62,766 nt of DNA. It comes from an uncultured bacterium. Its GTDB lineage: Bacteria > Bacillota > Clostridia > Lachnospirales > Lachnospiraceae. Below, one piece after another: positions 25,822 through 35,078 of the stretch (positions are counted from its first letter, which is position 1; each line of letters begins with the position of its first letter). A model generated the notes under the pieces. The model had not been told where the DNA came from. It was given only the letters and a program-made list of their open reading frames with translations, and made no database searches. The stretch covers positions 1-62,766 of the forward strand of contig CALBJL010000049.1 of the NCBI GenBank assembly GCA_937893485.1, written 5' to 3'. The position numbers were made by a program, and so were the translations under genes.

Positions 25822-26685
25822 ATGTTAGTATCTGCAAAAGAAATGTTAGAGAAAGCAAAAGCCGGACATTATGCAGTCGGACAGTTCAACATCAACAACC
25901 TTGAGTGGACAAAGGCCATTCTTTTAACTGCACAGGAGTTAAACTCACCGGTTATCCTTGGTGTATCTGAGGGCGCAGGAAAGTATATGACCGGATTCAA
26001 GACCGTTGCCGCTATGGTAAAGGCAATGCACGAGGAACTCGGAATCACAGTTCCGGTTGCATTACACTTAGATCACGGTACTTACGAAGGATGCTACAAG
26101 TGTATCAAGGCTGGCTTTACTTCTATCATGTTCGACGGATCACATTATCCGATTGAGGAGAACATTGCAAAGACAACCGAGCTGGTAAACGTTGCTCACG
26201 CAATGGGCATGTCTATCGAGGCTGAGGTAGGATCTATCGGTGGCGAGGAAGACGGTGTCATCGGAATGGGCGAGTGCGCTGATCCGAACGAGTGCAAGGC
26301 AGTCGCTGATCTGGGTGTTGATATGCTGGCAGCCGGCATCGGAAACATTCACGGAAAATATCCGGCTAACTGGGCAGGTCTGAGCTTTGAGACACTGGAT
26401 GCCATCCAGCAGAAGACAGGTCTTATGCCGCTCGTACTGCACGGTGGTACAGGTATCCCGGCAGACATGATCAAGAAAGCAATCGATCTTGGTGTGTCTA
26501 AGATCAATGTAAATACGGAGTGCCAGTTATCCTTCGCAGATGCTACACGTAAATATATCGAGGCAGGCAAGGATCTCGAGGGCAAGGGATTTGATCCCCG
26601 TAAGCTCTTAGCTCCCGGAACAGAGGCTATCAAGGCTACTGTAAAGGAGAAAATGGAGCTCTTCGGATCTGTAGAAAAAGCTTAA
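25822..26685 (+). CDS. fba: Class II fructose-1,6-bisphosphate aldolase
   Basis: The 287-residue zinc aldolase splits fructose 1,6-bisphosphate in glycolysis. Diagnostic motifs are HLDHGTYEGC (catalytic Asp84, ligand His85), MFDGSHYPIEENI, EAEVGSIGGEEDG (Glu ligand region), GNIHGKYP and LHGGTGIP (His ligand), with KINVNTECQ near the C terminus. ATGGAGGAATTCAC precedes the ATG; longer in-frame forms would start inside the preceding gene and upstream of the promoter. Codon use is strongly biased (mostly optimal codons), consistent with high expression. Confidence 0.97.
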   Translation: MLVSAKEMLEKAKAGHYAVGQFNINNLEWTKAILLTAQELNSPVILGVSEGAGKYMTGFKTVAAMVKAMHEELGITVPVALHLDHGTYEGCYKCIKAGFTSIMFDGSHYPIEENIAKTTELVNVAHAMGMSIEAEVGSIGGEEDGVIGMGECADPNECKAVADLGVDMLAAGIGNIHGKYPANWAGLSFETLDAIQQKTGLMPLVLHGGTGIPADMIKKAIDLGVSKINVNTECQLSFADATRKYIEAGKDLEGKGFDPRKLLAPGTEAIKATVKEKMELFGSVEKA

Positions 26686-26761
26686 TAAAATTAAGAATTT
26701 TAAAAAACTAAAATTTACTATTGCTTTTTTACAAAAATAGGAGTATTTTAGTTGGCAGAGA

Positions 26762-26807
26762 AGCGAACGAGGGTGTTCCAATAAGAGGTGCACTCCCGTT
26801 CGCTTTT
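26762..26807 (+). terminator. fba terminator
   Basis: AGCGAACG/CGTTCGCT with an inner GGGTG/CACTC extension forms the stem and TTTT follows. Confidence 0.75.
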
Positions 26808-26808
26808 A

Positions 26809-26842
26809 GTTATACAGAAAAGCATAAGTTTTTCCGTATAAC
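26809..26842. promoter_or_regulatory. Inverted repeat upstream of glnN
   Basis: GTTATAC-A-GAAAA pairs with TTTTC-C-GTATAAC around a short loop, immediately after the fba terminator. It may be an operator or a leader hairpin for glnN. Confidence 0.4.
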
Positions 26843-26883
26843 CGGAACACAAAAAACTATAAAAGGGAAAGGATAAGTGACTA

Positions 26884-26903
26884 TTCAGTCAGGATGGACT
26901 GAA
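26884..26903 (+). promoter_or_regulatory. Hexaloop hairpin just before glnN
   Basis: TTCAGTC and GACTGAA pair perfectly around AGGATG, 11 bases before the first possible glnN ATG, so the stem abuts the ribosome binding region (GGG) and could affect initiation. Confidence 0.45.
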
Positions 26904-26914
26904 GGGTTGCAGGG

Positions 26915-29044
26915 ATGAACGTTATGAGCGAAACGGAAAAATTCAGCGTATCAGAGATCTTTGGTGAAAATGTATTTAACGATGCAGTCATGCAGGAGCG
27001 TCTTCCGAAAAAGACTTACAAGAGACTGAGAGAGGTCATCGAGGGTGGACACGATCTGGATCTTGCAACTGCGGATGTAGTGGCACATGAGATGAAGGAA
27101 TGGGCGATTGAGCAGGGCGCTACACATTATACGCACTGGTTCCAGCCGTTAACAGGAGTGACTGCTGAGAAGCATGATTCATTTATTACAGCTCCGATGG
27201 AGAACGGTAAAGTGCTGATGAGCTTTTCAGGAAAAGAGCTGATCAAGGGAGAGCCGGATGCATCTTCATTCCCCTCCGGTGGACTGAGAGCTACTTTTGA
27301 GGCGAGAGGATATACCGCATGGGATTGTACTTCACCCGCATTCGTCCGCCACGATGCAGCAGGTGCTACACTGTGTATCCCGACCGCGTTCTGTTCTTAT
27401 ACAGGAGAGGCACTGGATCAGAAGACACCGTTGCTCCGGTCTATGGAAGCAGTCAATGCGCAGGCGCTTCGTCTGTTACGTTTATTCGGTAATACGACTT
27501 CCAAGAGAGTAACACCTTCCGTTGGTGCAGAGCAGGAATACTTTATTGTAGACCGTGAGAAATATTTAAAGAGAAAAGATCTGATCTTTACCGGACGTAC
27601 CTTATTTGGAGCAATGCCTCCGAAGGGACAGGAGATGGATGATCATTACTTCGGTGCGATCCGTGAGCGCATCGGCGCATATATGAAGGATGTCAATAAA
27701 GAGCTGTGGAAGCTCGGCGTATCTGCAAAGACACAGCACAACGAGGTAGCTCCGGCACAGCATGAGCTGGCTCCGATTTATGCAGAGTGTAACGTAGCGA
27801 CCGACCACAACCAGTTGATCATGGAGACCTTAAAGAAGGTTGCAGGACGGCACGGACTGCAGTGTCTGTTACATGAGAAGCCGTTTGCAGGTGTGAACGG
27901 TTCTGGTAAGCATAACAACTGGTCGATCACCACAGATGATGGTATCAACCTGTTAGATCCCGGTTCTACACCGCATGAAAATATTCAGTTTTTACTTGTA
28001 CTGACTTGTATTTTAAAGGCAGTCGATGAGCATGCAGATCTGTTACGTGCATCTGCTGCAGATGTCGGAAACGATCACAGACTGGGAGCAAACGAGGCAC
28101 CGCCCGCAATCCTCTCTATTTTCCTCGGAGAGCAGCTTGAGGATGTGCTCACACAGTTGATCAGCACCGGTAGCGCAACACACAGCTTAAAGGGCGAAAA
28201 GCTCGAGACCGGTGTTAAGACTTTACCTGATTTCATGCGTGATGCGACAGACAGAAACCGTACATCACCGTTCGCATTTACCGGAAACAAGTTTGAGTTC
28301 CGTATGGTAGGATCACAGGCTTCCATCGCACAGCCGAACGTTGTATTGAACACGATCGTGGCAGATGCATTCGCTGAGGCATGTGATGTACTGGAGAAAG
28401 CGGATAACTTCGATGAGGCGGTACATGACCTGATCAAGAAGTATGCGACCGAGCATCAGCGTATCGTATTCAACGGCAACGGTTATTCCGATGAGTGGGT
28501 CGTTGAGGCTGAGAAACGCGGACTGCCGAACATCAAGTCTATGGTAGATGCGATTCCGGCATACGCAACCGACAAGGCTGTTGCGTTATTTGAGAAATTC
28601 GGCGTATTTACAAAGGTTGAGCTGGAGTCCCGTGTGGAGATCGAGTATGAGACCTATGCAAAGACGATCAATATCGAGGCAAAGGCGATGATCGATATCG
28701 CAGGCAAGCAGATCGTCCCTGCCGTAATTAAATATACAACCAATCTGGCGAACTCTATCAATGCTGTCAAGGCAGCAGGTGCCGCAGATGTGTCTGTACA
28801 GACAGAGCTTCTTTCTGAGACTTCTGATTATCTCTCAGAGGTAAAGGCAGCACTTGCCAAGCTGACCGATGTAACCGAGAAGGGTGCAGAGCTGGCAGAG
28901 GGCGAGGAGCAGGCAACCTACTACAGAGATGTCGTAAAGGCAGCCATGGATGAGCTCCGTGCACCGGTTGACAAGCTGGAGATGATCGTAGATAAAGACT
29001 TATGGCCGATGCCGTCTTATGGCGATCTGATCTTTGAGGTATAG
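26915..29044 (+). CDS. glnN: Glutamine synthetase type III
   Basis: The 709-residue enzyme is the GSIII form, in the usual 690-730 range, and makes glutamine from glutamate, ammonia and ATP. It opens with SVSEIFGENVFNDAVMQERL and contains VGAEQEYFIVDREKY (metal-binding Glu), NEVAPAQHELAPIYAECN, GKHNNWSI and NEFRMVGSQ-type KFEFRMVGSQASIAQPN. An in-frame ATG at 26924 is an equally good start. Codon use is highly biased, as in fba, suggesting strong expression. It is monocistronic, followed by a good terminator. GSIII enzymes are typical of Bacteroides and Clostridia. Confidence 0.96.
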   Translation: MNVMSETEKFSVSEIFGENVFNDAVMQERLPKKTYKRLREVIEGGHDLDLATADVVAHEMKEWAIEQGATHYTHWFQPLTGVTAEKHDSFITAPMENGKVLMSFSGKELIKGEPDASSFPSGGLRATFEARGYTAWDCTSPAFVRHDAAGATLCIPTAFCSYTGEALDQKTPLLRSMEAVNAQALRLLRLFGNTTSKRVTPSVGAEQEYFIVDREKYLKRKDLIFTGRTLFGAMPPKGQEMDDHYFGAIRERIGAYMKDVNKELWKLGVSAKTQHNEVAPAQHELAPIYAECNVATDHNQLIMETLKKVAGRHGLQCLLHEKPFAGVNGSGKHNNWSITTDDGINLLDPGSTPHENIQFLLVLTCILKAVDEHADLLRASAADVGNDHRLGANEAPPAILSIFLGEQLEDVLTQLISTGSATHSLKGEKLETGVKTLPDFMRDATDRNRTSPFAFTGNKFEFRMVGSQASIAQPNVVLNTIVADAFAEACDVLEKADNFDEAVHDLIKKYATEHQRIVFNGNGYSDEWVVEAEKRGLPNIKSMVDAIPAYATDKAVALFEKFGVFTKVELESRVEIEYETYAKTINIEAKAMIDIAGKQIVPAVIKYTTNLANSINAVKAAGAADVSVQTELLSETSDYLSEVKAALAKLTDVTEKGAELAEGEEQATYYRDVVKAAMDELRAPVDKLEMIVDKDLWPMPSYGDLIFEV

Positions 29045-29110
29045 TACCTCACTTACTAGTTATGGCTAATCGTTAGATTAGTATTTATCTAATCCCCTTT
29101 AGAGTATAGG

Positions 29111-29138
29111 AAAACCCCTGACGAAAGTCGGGGGTTTT
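29111..29138. terminator. Terminator between glnN and convergent yigZ
   Basis: AAAACCCCTGAC and GTCGGGGGTTTT pair around GAAA with T5 after, A4 before, so it can work in both directions. Upstream, CTAATC/GATTAG (29066-29081) and GATTAG/CTAATC (29076-29094) are mutually exclusive small stems. Confidence 0.88.
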
Positions 29139-29173
29139 TCCTGTCTGCTGTCATATCATTCATTATAAAAAAT

Positions 29174-29827
29174 CTAAAAAATCAATATCTGTCCGTCCAG
29201 AATCGCATATTCAACCTCGTCGCCCGGCTCCATCTGCGCCTGACCGCTCGTGCCCTGTGTGATGTCGTTTTGCAGCGCGGCGAGCTGTTCACTCGGTACC
29301 ATCGTATGGATACAGACGCCGTCCGTGTATTCGGTATCGAGAACCGTGATACCCGCACCGGCAAGCAGATACTGGATCTTGCCAAGATTTGTGTAATCGG
29401 TGCGGATCGTTAGTTTTGCACCCTGCTGGCGCGTGATAATCACGGAGTTGGCAAGCCCCTCCTGTACCGACTTCTGGTAAGCGCGGACAAGCCCTCCGGT
29501 GCCAAGCAGCGTGCCGCCAAAATAGCGCGTCACGACGACTGCCACGTTGTGGATGTCCTCGCGCAGCAATACATCCAGCATCGGTCGTCCGGCTGTCCCG
29601 GACGGTTCTCCGTCATCGTTGCAGCGGGTGTTTTCGTGCTTTGCACCGATCGTAAATGCCGTACAGTTGTGTCTGGCATCCCAGTATTCCTTTTTCTTCT
29701 TATTGAAAAAGGCGATCGCCTCCTCCTCGGAGGACACCGGTTCCACAGATGCGATAAAGCGTGATTTTTTTTCTTCGATTTCTCCGACACCGCCCTGATA
29801 GACGGTCTTATAGCCTGCGTTTTTCAT
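29174..29827 (-). CDS. yigZ: YigZ/IMPACT family protein
   Basis: The 217-residue protein has the UPF0029 (Impact) N-terminal domain with the signature EIEEKKSRFIASVEPV, DARHNCTAFTIG, NDDGEPSGTAGRPMLDVL (about 75-92) and TRYFGGTLLGTGGLVRAY (about 107-124), then the C-terminal DUF1949 ferredoxin-like domain. The eukaryotic homologue regulates translation through GCN1; the bacterial role is unclear. It is convergent with glnN and divergent from the PBP gene. Confidence 0.93.
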   Translation of the reverse strand: MKNAGYKTVYQGGVGEIEEKKSRFIASVEPVSSEEEAIAFFNKKKKEYWDARHNCTAFTIGAKHENTRCNDDGEPSGTAGRPMLDVLLREDIHNVAVVVTRYFGGTLLGTGGLVRAYQKSVQEGLANSVIITRQQGAKLTIRTDYTNLGKIQYLLAGAGITVLDTEYTDGVCIHTMVPSEQLAALQNDITQGTSGQAQMEPGDEVEYAILDGQILIF

Positions 29828-29856
29828 GCCTACGAGTATAGCATGTTATGCCAAAG

Positions 29857-29885
29857 TTTACAAGTATAGAAAATAATGGTATACT
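29857..29885 (+). promoter_or_regulatory. Promoter of the PBP1A-type gene
   Basis: TTTACA (29857-29862), 17-bp spacer, TATACT (29880-29885), 29 bases before the start. Confidence 0.75.
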
Positions 29886-29914
29886 GAAGTAATTCGATAA
29901 TCAGGAGGAAAGCT

Positions 29915-32605
29915 ATGAACTATGGAAAAGCGGGAGCAAAAAAGCAGGTCAAACAGCTCTCTGCCAAGTCTCCCAAGGTTTTACGAAAGTTCAAAGTGTT
30001 ATGCTATAAACTTATACTCGTGGCTGCATTTGCATTAGTTGTAAGTGTTGGATTTACCGGCTTCGGTATCTACAAGGGGATCATTGATTCCTCACCGACG
30101 ATCGATGCGATGGATGTTACACCGACGGGATATTTATCTACCGTACTGGACACCGAGGGCAATACGACGGCGACGCTGGTTGCATCGGGTGCCAACCGTG
30201 TTTACGTCACGATTGATGAGATACCGCTGGATCTGCAGCATGCATTTGTAGCGATTGAGGATGCGCGTTTTTATGAGCATAACGGCATTGATATCAAAGG
30301 AATCATCCGTGCCGGAGTCAAGGGCATTTTATCCGGCGGACATTTTTCGCAGGGTGCGTCTACGATCACCCAGCAGCTATTGAAAAATAATGTGTTCACG
30401 ACATGGACAACTGACAAAGGCTTTGCAAAGGTCGTGCGAAAGCTGCAGGAGCAGTATCTTGCGGTTCAGTTGGAAAAAAAGGTGAACAACAAGGACTGGA
30501 TACTGGAGAATTATCTGAATACGGTCAATCTTGGACAGAATTCCTTAGGTGTACAGGCTGCCGCGATGCGTTATTTTAACAAGGATGTGTCAGAACTGAC
30601 GTTGTCCGAGTGTGCTGTGATTGCGGGCATCACCAAAAGTCCCGAGGGGCTCAATCCGATCAGCCATCCGCAGGCGAATGCCGAGCGGCGGAAAGAAGTC
30701 CTCAACAAGATGGAGGAGCAGGGCTATATTACGCTGGAGCAGAAGGAAGAAGCCCTTGCGGATAAGGTATACAAGCGCATTAAAAAGGTCAATATCAAAA
30801 AGACCGAGGAGAGCAGCCAGATCAATTCATATTTTGTTGATGAAGTGACGAATCAGGTGCTCGAGGATTTACAGACGATCAAGGGTTATACAAAGGCGGA
30901 GGCTTATCGCGCGCTCTACAACAGCGGTTTGACGATCCTGTCCACGCAGGACCCGAAGATCCAGAAGATCTGTGATGAAGAAGTCAATAATCTGGAAAAT
31001 TATCCGACACAGCCGAAGGTATCCTTTAGCTATCGCTTGAGTGTCCAGAAATCAGATGGCAGCATTGCCAACTATGATGAGCATACGATGCTGGCATATT
31101 ATCAGGCGGCAAATAAAGATTATTCGATCAACTTTGCGAGTGAGGAAGACGCTGTGGCAGCGATCGAGGCATACAAGCAGGAGATCATGGAGCCCGGCGA
31201 TACGATTGTCGAAGGCGGTGAATATGTAAATTACACGCTGCAGCCGCAGGCGGCGCTCACGATCATCGACCAGAGTACCGGAGAGGTCAAAGCGATCGTA
31301 GGAGGTCGTGGTGATAAGGTGGCAAACCGTACACTGAACCGTGCCACGGATTCTACCCGCCAGCCCGGATCGACGTTTAAGGTGCTGGCAGCATATGCAC
31401 CGGCATTGGACGGAGCGGGCATGACACTCGCGACAGTCGAGGATGATGCACCATATACTTATGCAAATGGCACATCATTGCGCAACTATGACGGCCGTTA
31501 CCGCGGATTTACGAGCTTCCGCACCGCGATCACATACTCAATCAATGTCGTAACGGTCAAGTGTCTGACTGATATCGGTGTGGACAATGGATTTTCTTAT
31601 TTGCAGGATTTTGGGTTTACGACGTTAAAAGACAGTGACCGTGTGCAGTCATTGGCACTCGGAGGTCTGACCGATGGTGTGACGAATCTGGAGCTGACCG
31701 CTGCGTATGCGACGATTGCAAACGGTGGTACCTACACCAAACCGCGCTTTTATACAAAGATTCTCGACCATGACGGAAATGTCCTGATCGACAACACACC
31801 GCAGACAAAGAGCGTGCTCAAGGAGACGACTGCATGGCTGCTGACCGACGCGATGAAGGATGTTATTACGACCGGAACCGGTAAGCTGTGTAATTTTGAG
31901 GGCATGACGCTCGCGGGCAAGAGTGGTACGACGACAAAAAACAGAGATGCATTGTTTGCGGGCTTTTCACCGTATTACAGCTGTGTTGTATGGGGCGGCT
32001 ATGATGACAATGCACCGCAGGCGAGTGGAACGACCAGCTATCCGAAGCTGATCTGGAGAGCCGTGATGCAGCGTCTGCATGAGGGGCTGGAGGACAAAGA
32101 CTTTGACAAACCGGCAGGAATCGTGACCGCACAGGTCTGCAAGAAATCTGGAAAACTGGCAGTTTCAGGGCTGTGTGACCATGATCCGCGCGGCTCACAG
32201 GTGACGACCGAATATTTTGCCGCAGGCACAGAGCCGACCGAATCGTGTGATACACACGTAATGGTAACGATCTGTGGAGCATCCGGCAAACCGGCAGGAC
32301 CGTATTGTCCAGAGGATCAGCTCAAAAAAGCCGTTTATATCAGCGGCGGTTCGTCGGGCACGGAGGATTCCCCGTATTTACTGCCTGCAAATCTGAGCAC
32401 AGAAAAGTGTCCGGTTCATGAAGTGCCGGATACAGAGCCGGTAGACATTACCGGAGACACCGGCAGAGAGGACAAGCCCTTAAAACCGGATATACCTACA
32501 ATACCGGGTGACGGTGACGGCGAGGCAGAAGAACCGAGTGATTCGCATACCGGACTGGACGACGAGGAACAGGTAATCATTGATCCGAGTGATATATCGG
32601 AGTAG
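29915..32605 (+). CDS. Class A penicillin-binding protein (PBP1A type)
   Basis: The 896-residue bifunctional enzyme polymerises glycan and crosslinks peptides. A cytoplasmic basic tail and one membrane helix (about 30-55) lead to the GT51 transglycosylase (EDARFYEHNGIDIKGIIRA, catalytic Glu near 114; GASTITQQLLKN). The transpeptidase has SxxK in TRQPGSTFKV (about 484-493), SxN in TYSINVV and the KSG box in LAGKSGTT. The C-terminal region is rich in Cys-containing loops and a Pro/Asp/Glu tail (about 830-896), likely disordered at the cell surface. AGGAGGAAAGCT precedes the ATG. It is monocistronic. Confidence 0.95.
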   Translation: MNYGKAGAKKQVKQLSAKSPKVLRKFKVLCYKLILVAAFALVVSVGFTGFGIYKGIIDSSPTIDAMDVTPTGYLSTVLDTEGNTTATLVASGANRVYVTIDEIPLDLQHAFVAIEDARFYEHNGIDIKGIIRAGVKGILSGGHFSQGASTITQQLLKNNVFTTWTTDKGFAKVVRKLQEQYLAVQLEKKVNNKDWILENYLNTVNLGQNSLGVQAAAMRYFNKDVSELTLSECAVIAGITKSPEGLNPISHPQANAERRKEVLNKMEEQGYITLEQKEEALADKVYKRIKKVNIKKTEESSQINSYFVDEVTNQVLEDLQTIKGYTKAEAYRALYNSGLTILSTQDPKIQKICDEEVNNLENYPTQPKVSFSYRLSVQKSDGSIANYDEHTMLAYYQAANKDYSINFASEEDAVAAIEAYKQEIMEPGDTIVEGGEYVNYTLQPQAALTIIDQSTGEVKAIVGGRGDKVANRTLNRATDSTRQPGSTFKVLAAYAPALDGAGMTLATVEDDAPYTYANGTSLRNYDGRYRGFTSFRTAITYSINVVTVKCLTDIGVDNGFSYLQDFGFTTLKDSDRVQSLALGGLTDGVTNLELTAAYATIANGGTYTKPRFYTKILDHDGNVLIDNTPQTKSVLKETTAWLLTDAMKDVITTGTGKLCNFEGMTLAGKSGTTTKNRDALFAGFSPYYSCVVWGGYDDNAPQASGTTSYPKLIWRAVMQRLHEGLEDKDFDKPAGIVTAQVCKKSGKLAVSGLCDHDPRGSQVTTEYFAAGTEPTESCDTHVMVTICGASGKPAGPYCPEDQLKKAVYISGGSSGTEDSPYLLPANLSTEKCPVHEVPDTEPVDITGDTGREDKPLKPDIPTIPGDGDGEAEEPSDSHTGLDDEEQVIIDPSDISE

Positions 32606-32637
32606 GTGAAGGGCGTGTTCCGGAGAAAGATAATATA

Positions 32638-32678
32638 AATGAGTGGAAAGCAGTTGTGAAACGCTTCCACTCATTTTT
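32638..32678 (+). terminator. Terminator of the PBP gene
   Basis: AATGAGTGGAA-AGC pairs with GCTTCCACTCATT and TTTT follows. Confidence 0.85.
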
Positions 32679-32697
32679 AAATTCAACTATGCCGTCA

Positions 32698-32726
32698 TTG
32701 TGTTTTGAAAAAACGTGTGCTATTCT
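32698..32726 (+). promoter_or_regulatory. Candidate promoter with a long structured leader
   Basis: TTGTGT, 17-bp spacer, TATTCT. The 170-base leader that would follow (about 32733-32907) contains GAATC/GATTC, GCGG/CCGC and GGGT/ACCC stems but no gene. Confidence 0.45.
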
Positions 32727-32907
32727 AATAAAAAGCATATTTTCTTCTCCGAATCAAACGGATTCTTGTATTATCAGTTATACATATCTATGCGGTTTTT
32801 GAGCCGCTTTATCAGAAAATCAATGCTTTTGGATTCCAAACAATTACGAAGCAGGGTTTTCTGGAAAAAGAATCCGGGTGAACCCTAGAAATTGAAAAGG
32901 GGGACAC

Positions 32908-33981
32908 ATGCGGGAAACAGGAGAAAAGAACGCAAAACTGCTACAGTGGCATCAGGCATTTTATGCAGGAATTCAGATTGAATTACAATCCTATGCCGGA
33001 GCGCTCACATTTGAAAATGAACATATGCTGAGTACAAAGCCGATGCAGATTGATGTGCTGGTGATCAAAAAAGAGCCACAGACCAACATTCAGAAAAATA
33101 TCGGCAGGATCTTCCGGACATATAACATTATCGAGTATAAGAGTCCGGATGACCATCTGAATACAGACGATTTTTACAAGGTCTATGGGTATGGCTGTTT
33201 TTACAAGTCAGATACAGTGGTGGTAGATCAGATACCGATTAGAGAACTGACGCTCACATTTGTGTGTTATCATTATCCCCGCAAAGTAATCAGGCATCTG
33301 GAGGAAATGCGAGGCTGTTTGACTGAAAAACAGGAAGCTGGCATCTATTATGTGACAGGCGACCTGATACCTATTCAGATCATAGTTGTACCGGAGTTGA
33401 CGGATGAGAAAAATCTGTGGCTGCACAGTCTGACCAACCGGATTCGGACATCGAAAACAGCAGCGCAGCTCATCCATGAGTATGAAGAACATAGACAAAA
33501 TCGATTGTATGAATCCGTGATGGAAATTGTCGTACGGTCAAACAGAAGTAAATTTCAGGAGGCGGACAGTATGTGTCAGGCATTATATGATTTATTTAAA
33601 GACCAGTTGGAACAGAAGGCAAGAGAGATGGCAGAAGAAAAAGTGGTGCAAATAGTCGCAGAAAAAGTAGAGCAGATGGCGGAAGAAAAGGCAGTGCAGA
33701 TGGCGGAAGAAAAGGCAGTGCAGATGGCGGAAGAAAAGGCAGTGCAGATGGCGGAAGAAAAGGCAGTGCAAATGGCAGAAGAACTGGCAGAACAAAAAGT
33801 AGCAAAAATGTCAGCAGATATATTTTCTGATGGAGAAATTGCCACGCAGGTGTCTTTAATAGCCAAAAAGATCAAAAGGGGAAAACCGCTTTCCGTTATA
33901 GCGGCTGAGTTGGAAGAAACGGAGGAAGTTATCCTGCCGTTATATAAGCGGGTAAGTGCACAACTGGCACTACAAGCATAA
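32908..33981 (+). CDS. Rpn/PD-(D/E)XK nuclease-like protein with coding repeats
   Basis: The 357-residue protein has an N-terminal domain with a PD-(D/E)XK-like arrangement: Asp in PMQIDVLVIKK (about 48-58) and Glu-x-Lys in NIIEYKSPDDHL (about 80-91). This matches Rpn-like transposase/nuclease family proteins common in Lachnospiraceae. The middle (about 240-295) is a helical Ala/Glu/Lys/Gln repeat, MAEEKAVQ, in four near-identical copies encoded by 24-bp units, then a C-terminal helical part with a possible HTH (GKPLSVIAAELEETEEVILP). The ribosome binding site AAAAGGGGG is 8 bases from the ATG. Function in recombination or DNA processing is inferred only from the fold signature. Confidence 0.65.
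   Translation: MRETGEKNAKLLQWHQAFYAGIQIELQSYAGALTFENEHMLSTKPMQIDVLVIKKEPQTNIQKNIGRIFRTYNIIEYKSPDDHLNTDDFYKVYGYGCFYKSDTVVVDQIPIRELTLTFVCYHYPRKVIRHLEEMRGCLTEKQEAGIYYVTGDLIPIQIIVVPELTDEKNLWLHSLTNRIRTSKTAAQLIHEYEEHRQNRLYESVMEIVVRSNRSKFQEADSMCQALYDLFKDQLEQKAREMAEEKVVQIVAEKVEQMAEEKAVQMAEEKAVQMAEEKAVQMAEEKAVQMAEELAEQKVAKMSADIFSDGEIATQVSLIAKKIKRGKPLSVIAAELEETEEVILPLYKRVSAQLALQA
33676..33771 (+). repeat. Four 24-bp in-frame tandem repeats
   Basis: Units at 33676, 33700, 33724 and 33748 are identical except for the last base, encoding MAEEKAVQ each; a diverged fifth unit follows at 33772-33795 and degenerate related units precede it from 33628. The repeats lie in the coiled-coil part of the Rpn-like gene. 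Confidence 0.95.
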
Positions 33982-33999
33982 CATCATCGGTAAAAGAAA

Positions 34000-34050
34000 A
34001 CCACCGGGCATGAGACTGTGAACATATCACAGAGCATGTCAGGTGGTCTT
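34000..34050. terminator. Terminator between the Rpn-like gene and the aldo/keto reductase gene
   Basis: ACCACC-g-GGCATG pairs with CATGTC-a-GGTGGT and CTTTTTTT follows; the flanking genes converge. Confidence 0.8.
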
Positions 34051-34063
34051 TTTTTGACTCAGA

Positions 34064-34948
34064 TTATTGATCCGGATTACTTTTCTTATCCGGAATTGCA
34101 AAATCAGGATGTTCGCCAAGCCATGTCGTCTGGGGCATGCAGCTGAGCATCCACAGGTCATCCTCGGATAGTGCAAAATCAAAGATGTCTGCGTTAGCCT
34201 TCATATGTTCATAGGAAGAAGCCTTCGGGATCGGAAGGATTCCTTTTTGCAGGAGAAACCGCAGGCAGATCTGGGCGATCGAGCGGTCATATTTCTTTGC
34301 CAGCCGGTCGAGGATGGCATTTCCGGCGAGCGCGTTTTCACGGCCTCTACCGAGTGGACTCCATGCCATCGGAACGATGTCGTTTGCCTTGCAAAATGCG
34401 ACAGCCGCCTCCTGTGAATAGCCCGGATGCAGCTCAAGTTGGTCGACAACGGGTTTGATCCGGCAGTGATCCAGCAGGTTTTGCAGATGGTGCGGCAGGA
34501 AATTACTGCATCCGAGGGCACGTACTTTTCCCTCATCGACGAGCTCCTCCAGTGCACGCCAGGTCTCCAGATCCAGCTCCTTCCAGTTCTCATCATCCGC
34601 TCCGGTCTGGCGCGGCCAGTGGATCATATACAGATCTACATAGTCCATTTGCAGGCGCTCTAAAGAGGCAGTCAGAGCCTTTTTTGCGTTTTCATATCCC
34701 ATCTCATCGATCCACAGCTTCGTCTCAATGATAAAATCCTCGCGCGGCAGCCCGCTTTCCTTGATCGCTGCACCGAGTGCCCGTTCCGTCTCATACAAAG
34801 AGGCGGCATCGAAAAAACGGTATCCGGCGCGGATTGCATCGAGAATTACGGCTTTTCCGTCGTCTTTGATCGTCTGGTAAGTCCCAAAACCAACACACGG
34901 CAGCTTCATGCCGTTGTTAAGTGTGTAGCAGTCCTGTATAGATTTCAT
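34064..34948 (-). CDS. Aldo/keto reductase
   Basis: The 294-residue NAD(P)H-dependent oxidoreductase has the AKR signatures: GFGTYQTIKDDGKAVILDAI with DAASLYETERALGAAIKESG (catalytic Asp and Tyr), DFIIETKLW (Lys) and MIHWP (His), and ALGCSNFLPHHLQNLL. It belongs to the short bacterial AKR5/2,5-diketo-gluconate-reductase-like group and probably reduces small aldehydes or ketones. TTTGGAGG precedes the ATG at 34948; a longer form starting at 34969 is unlikely. It is divergent from the secreted protein gene at 35079. Confidence 0.93.
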   Translation of the reverse strand: MKSIQDCYTLNNGMKLPCVGFGTYQTIKDDGKAVILDAIRAGYRFFDAASLYETERALGAAIKESGLPREDFIIETKLWIDEMGYENAKKALTASLERLQMDYVDLYMIHWPRQTGADDENWKELDLETWRALEELVDEGKVRALGCSNFLPHHLQNLLDHCRIKPVVDQLELHPGYSQEAAVAFCKANDIVPMAWSPLGRGRENALAGNAILDRLAKKYDRSIAQICLRFLLQKGILPIPKASSYEHMKANADIFDFALSEDDLWMLSCMPQTTWLGEHPDFAIPDKKSNPDQ

Positions 34949-35023
34949 ATAATACCTCCAAATCATCATTTGTTATCTCTATTCTAAGAGCAATAGTGGT
35001 CGAATGCAAGGGGAATCTTTAAG

Positions 35024-35052
35024 TTGTGTTTTCCGGCAATCTATGGTACTCT
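35024..35052 (+). promoter_or_regulatory. Candidate promoter of the secreted-protein gene
   Basis: TTGTGT, 17-bp spacer, TACTCT, 27 bases before the start codon; the -10 is weak. Confidence 0.4.
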
Positions 35053-35078
35053 GAAAAAAAGGAGGGGGGAATGAAAAA

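Noticed and set aside
26884..26903. ANTAR antiterminator target upstream of glnN
   Set aside because: The hexaloop is AGGATG; ANTAR targets have A at position 1 and G at position 4, and a second paired hairpin is missing.
33676..33795. Tandem 24-bp repeats as a CRISPR array
   Set aside because: The units are directly adjacent without spacers and are in frame within a protein.
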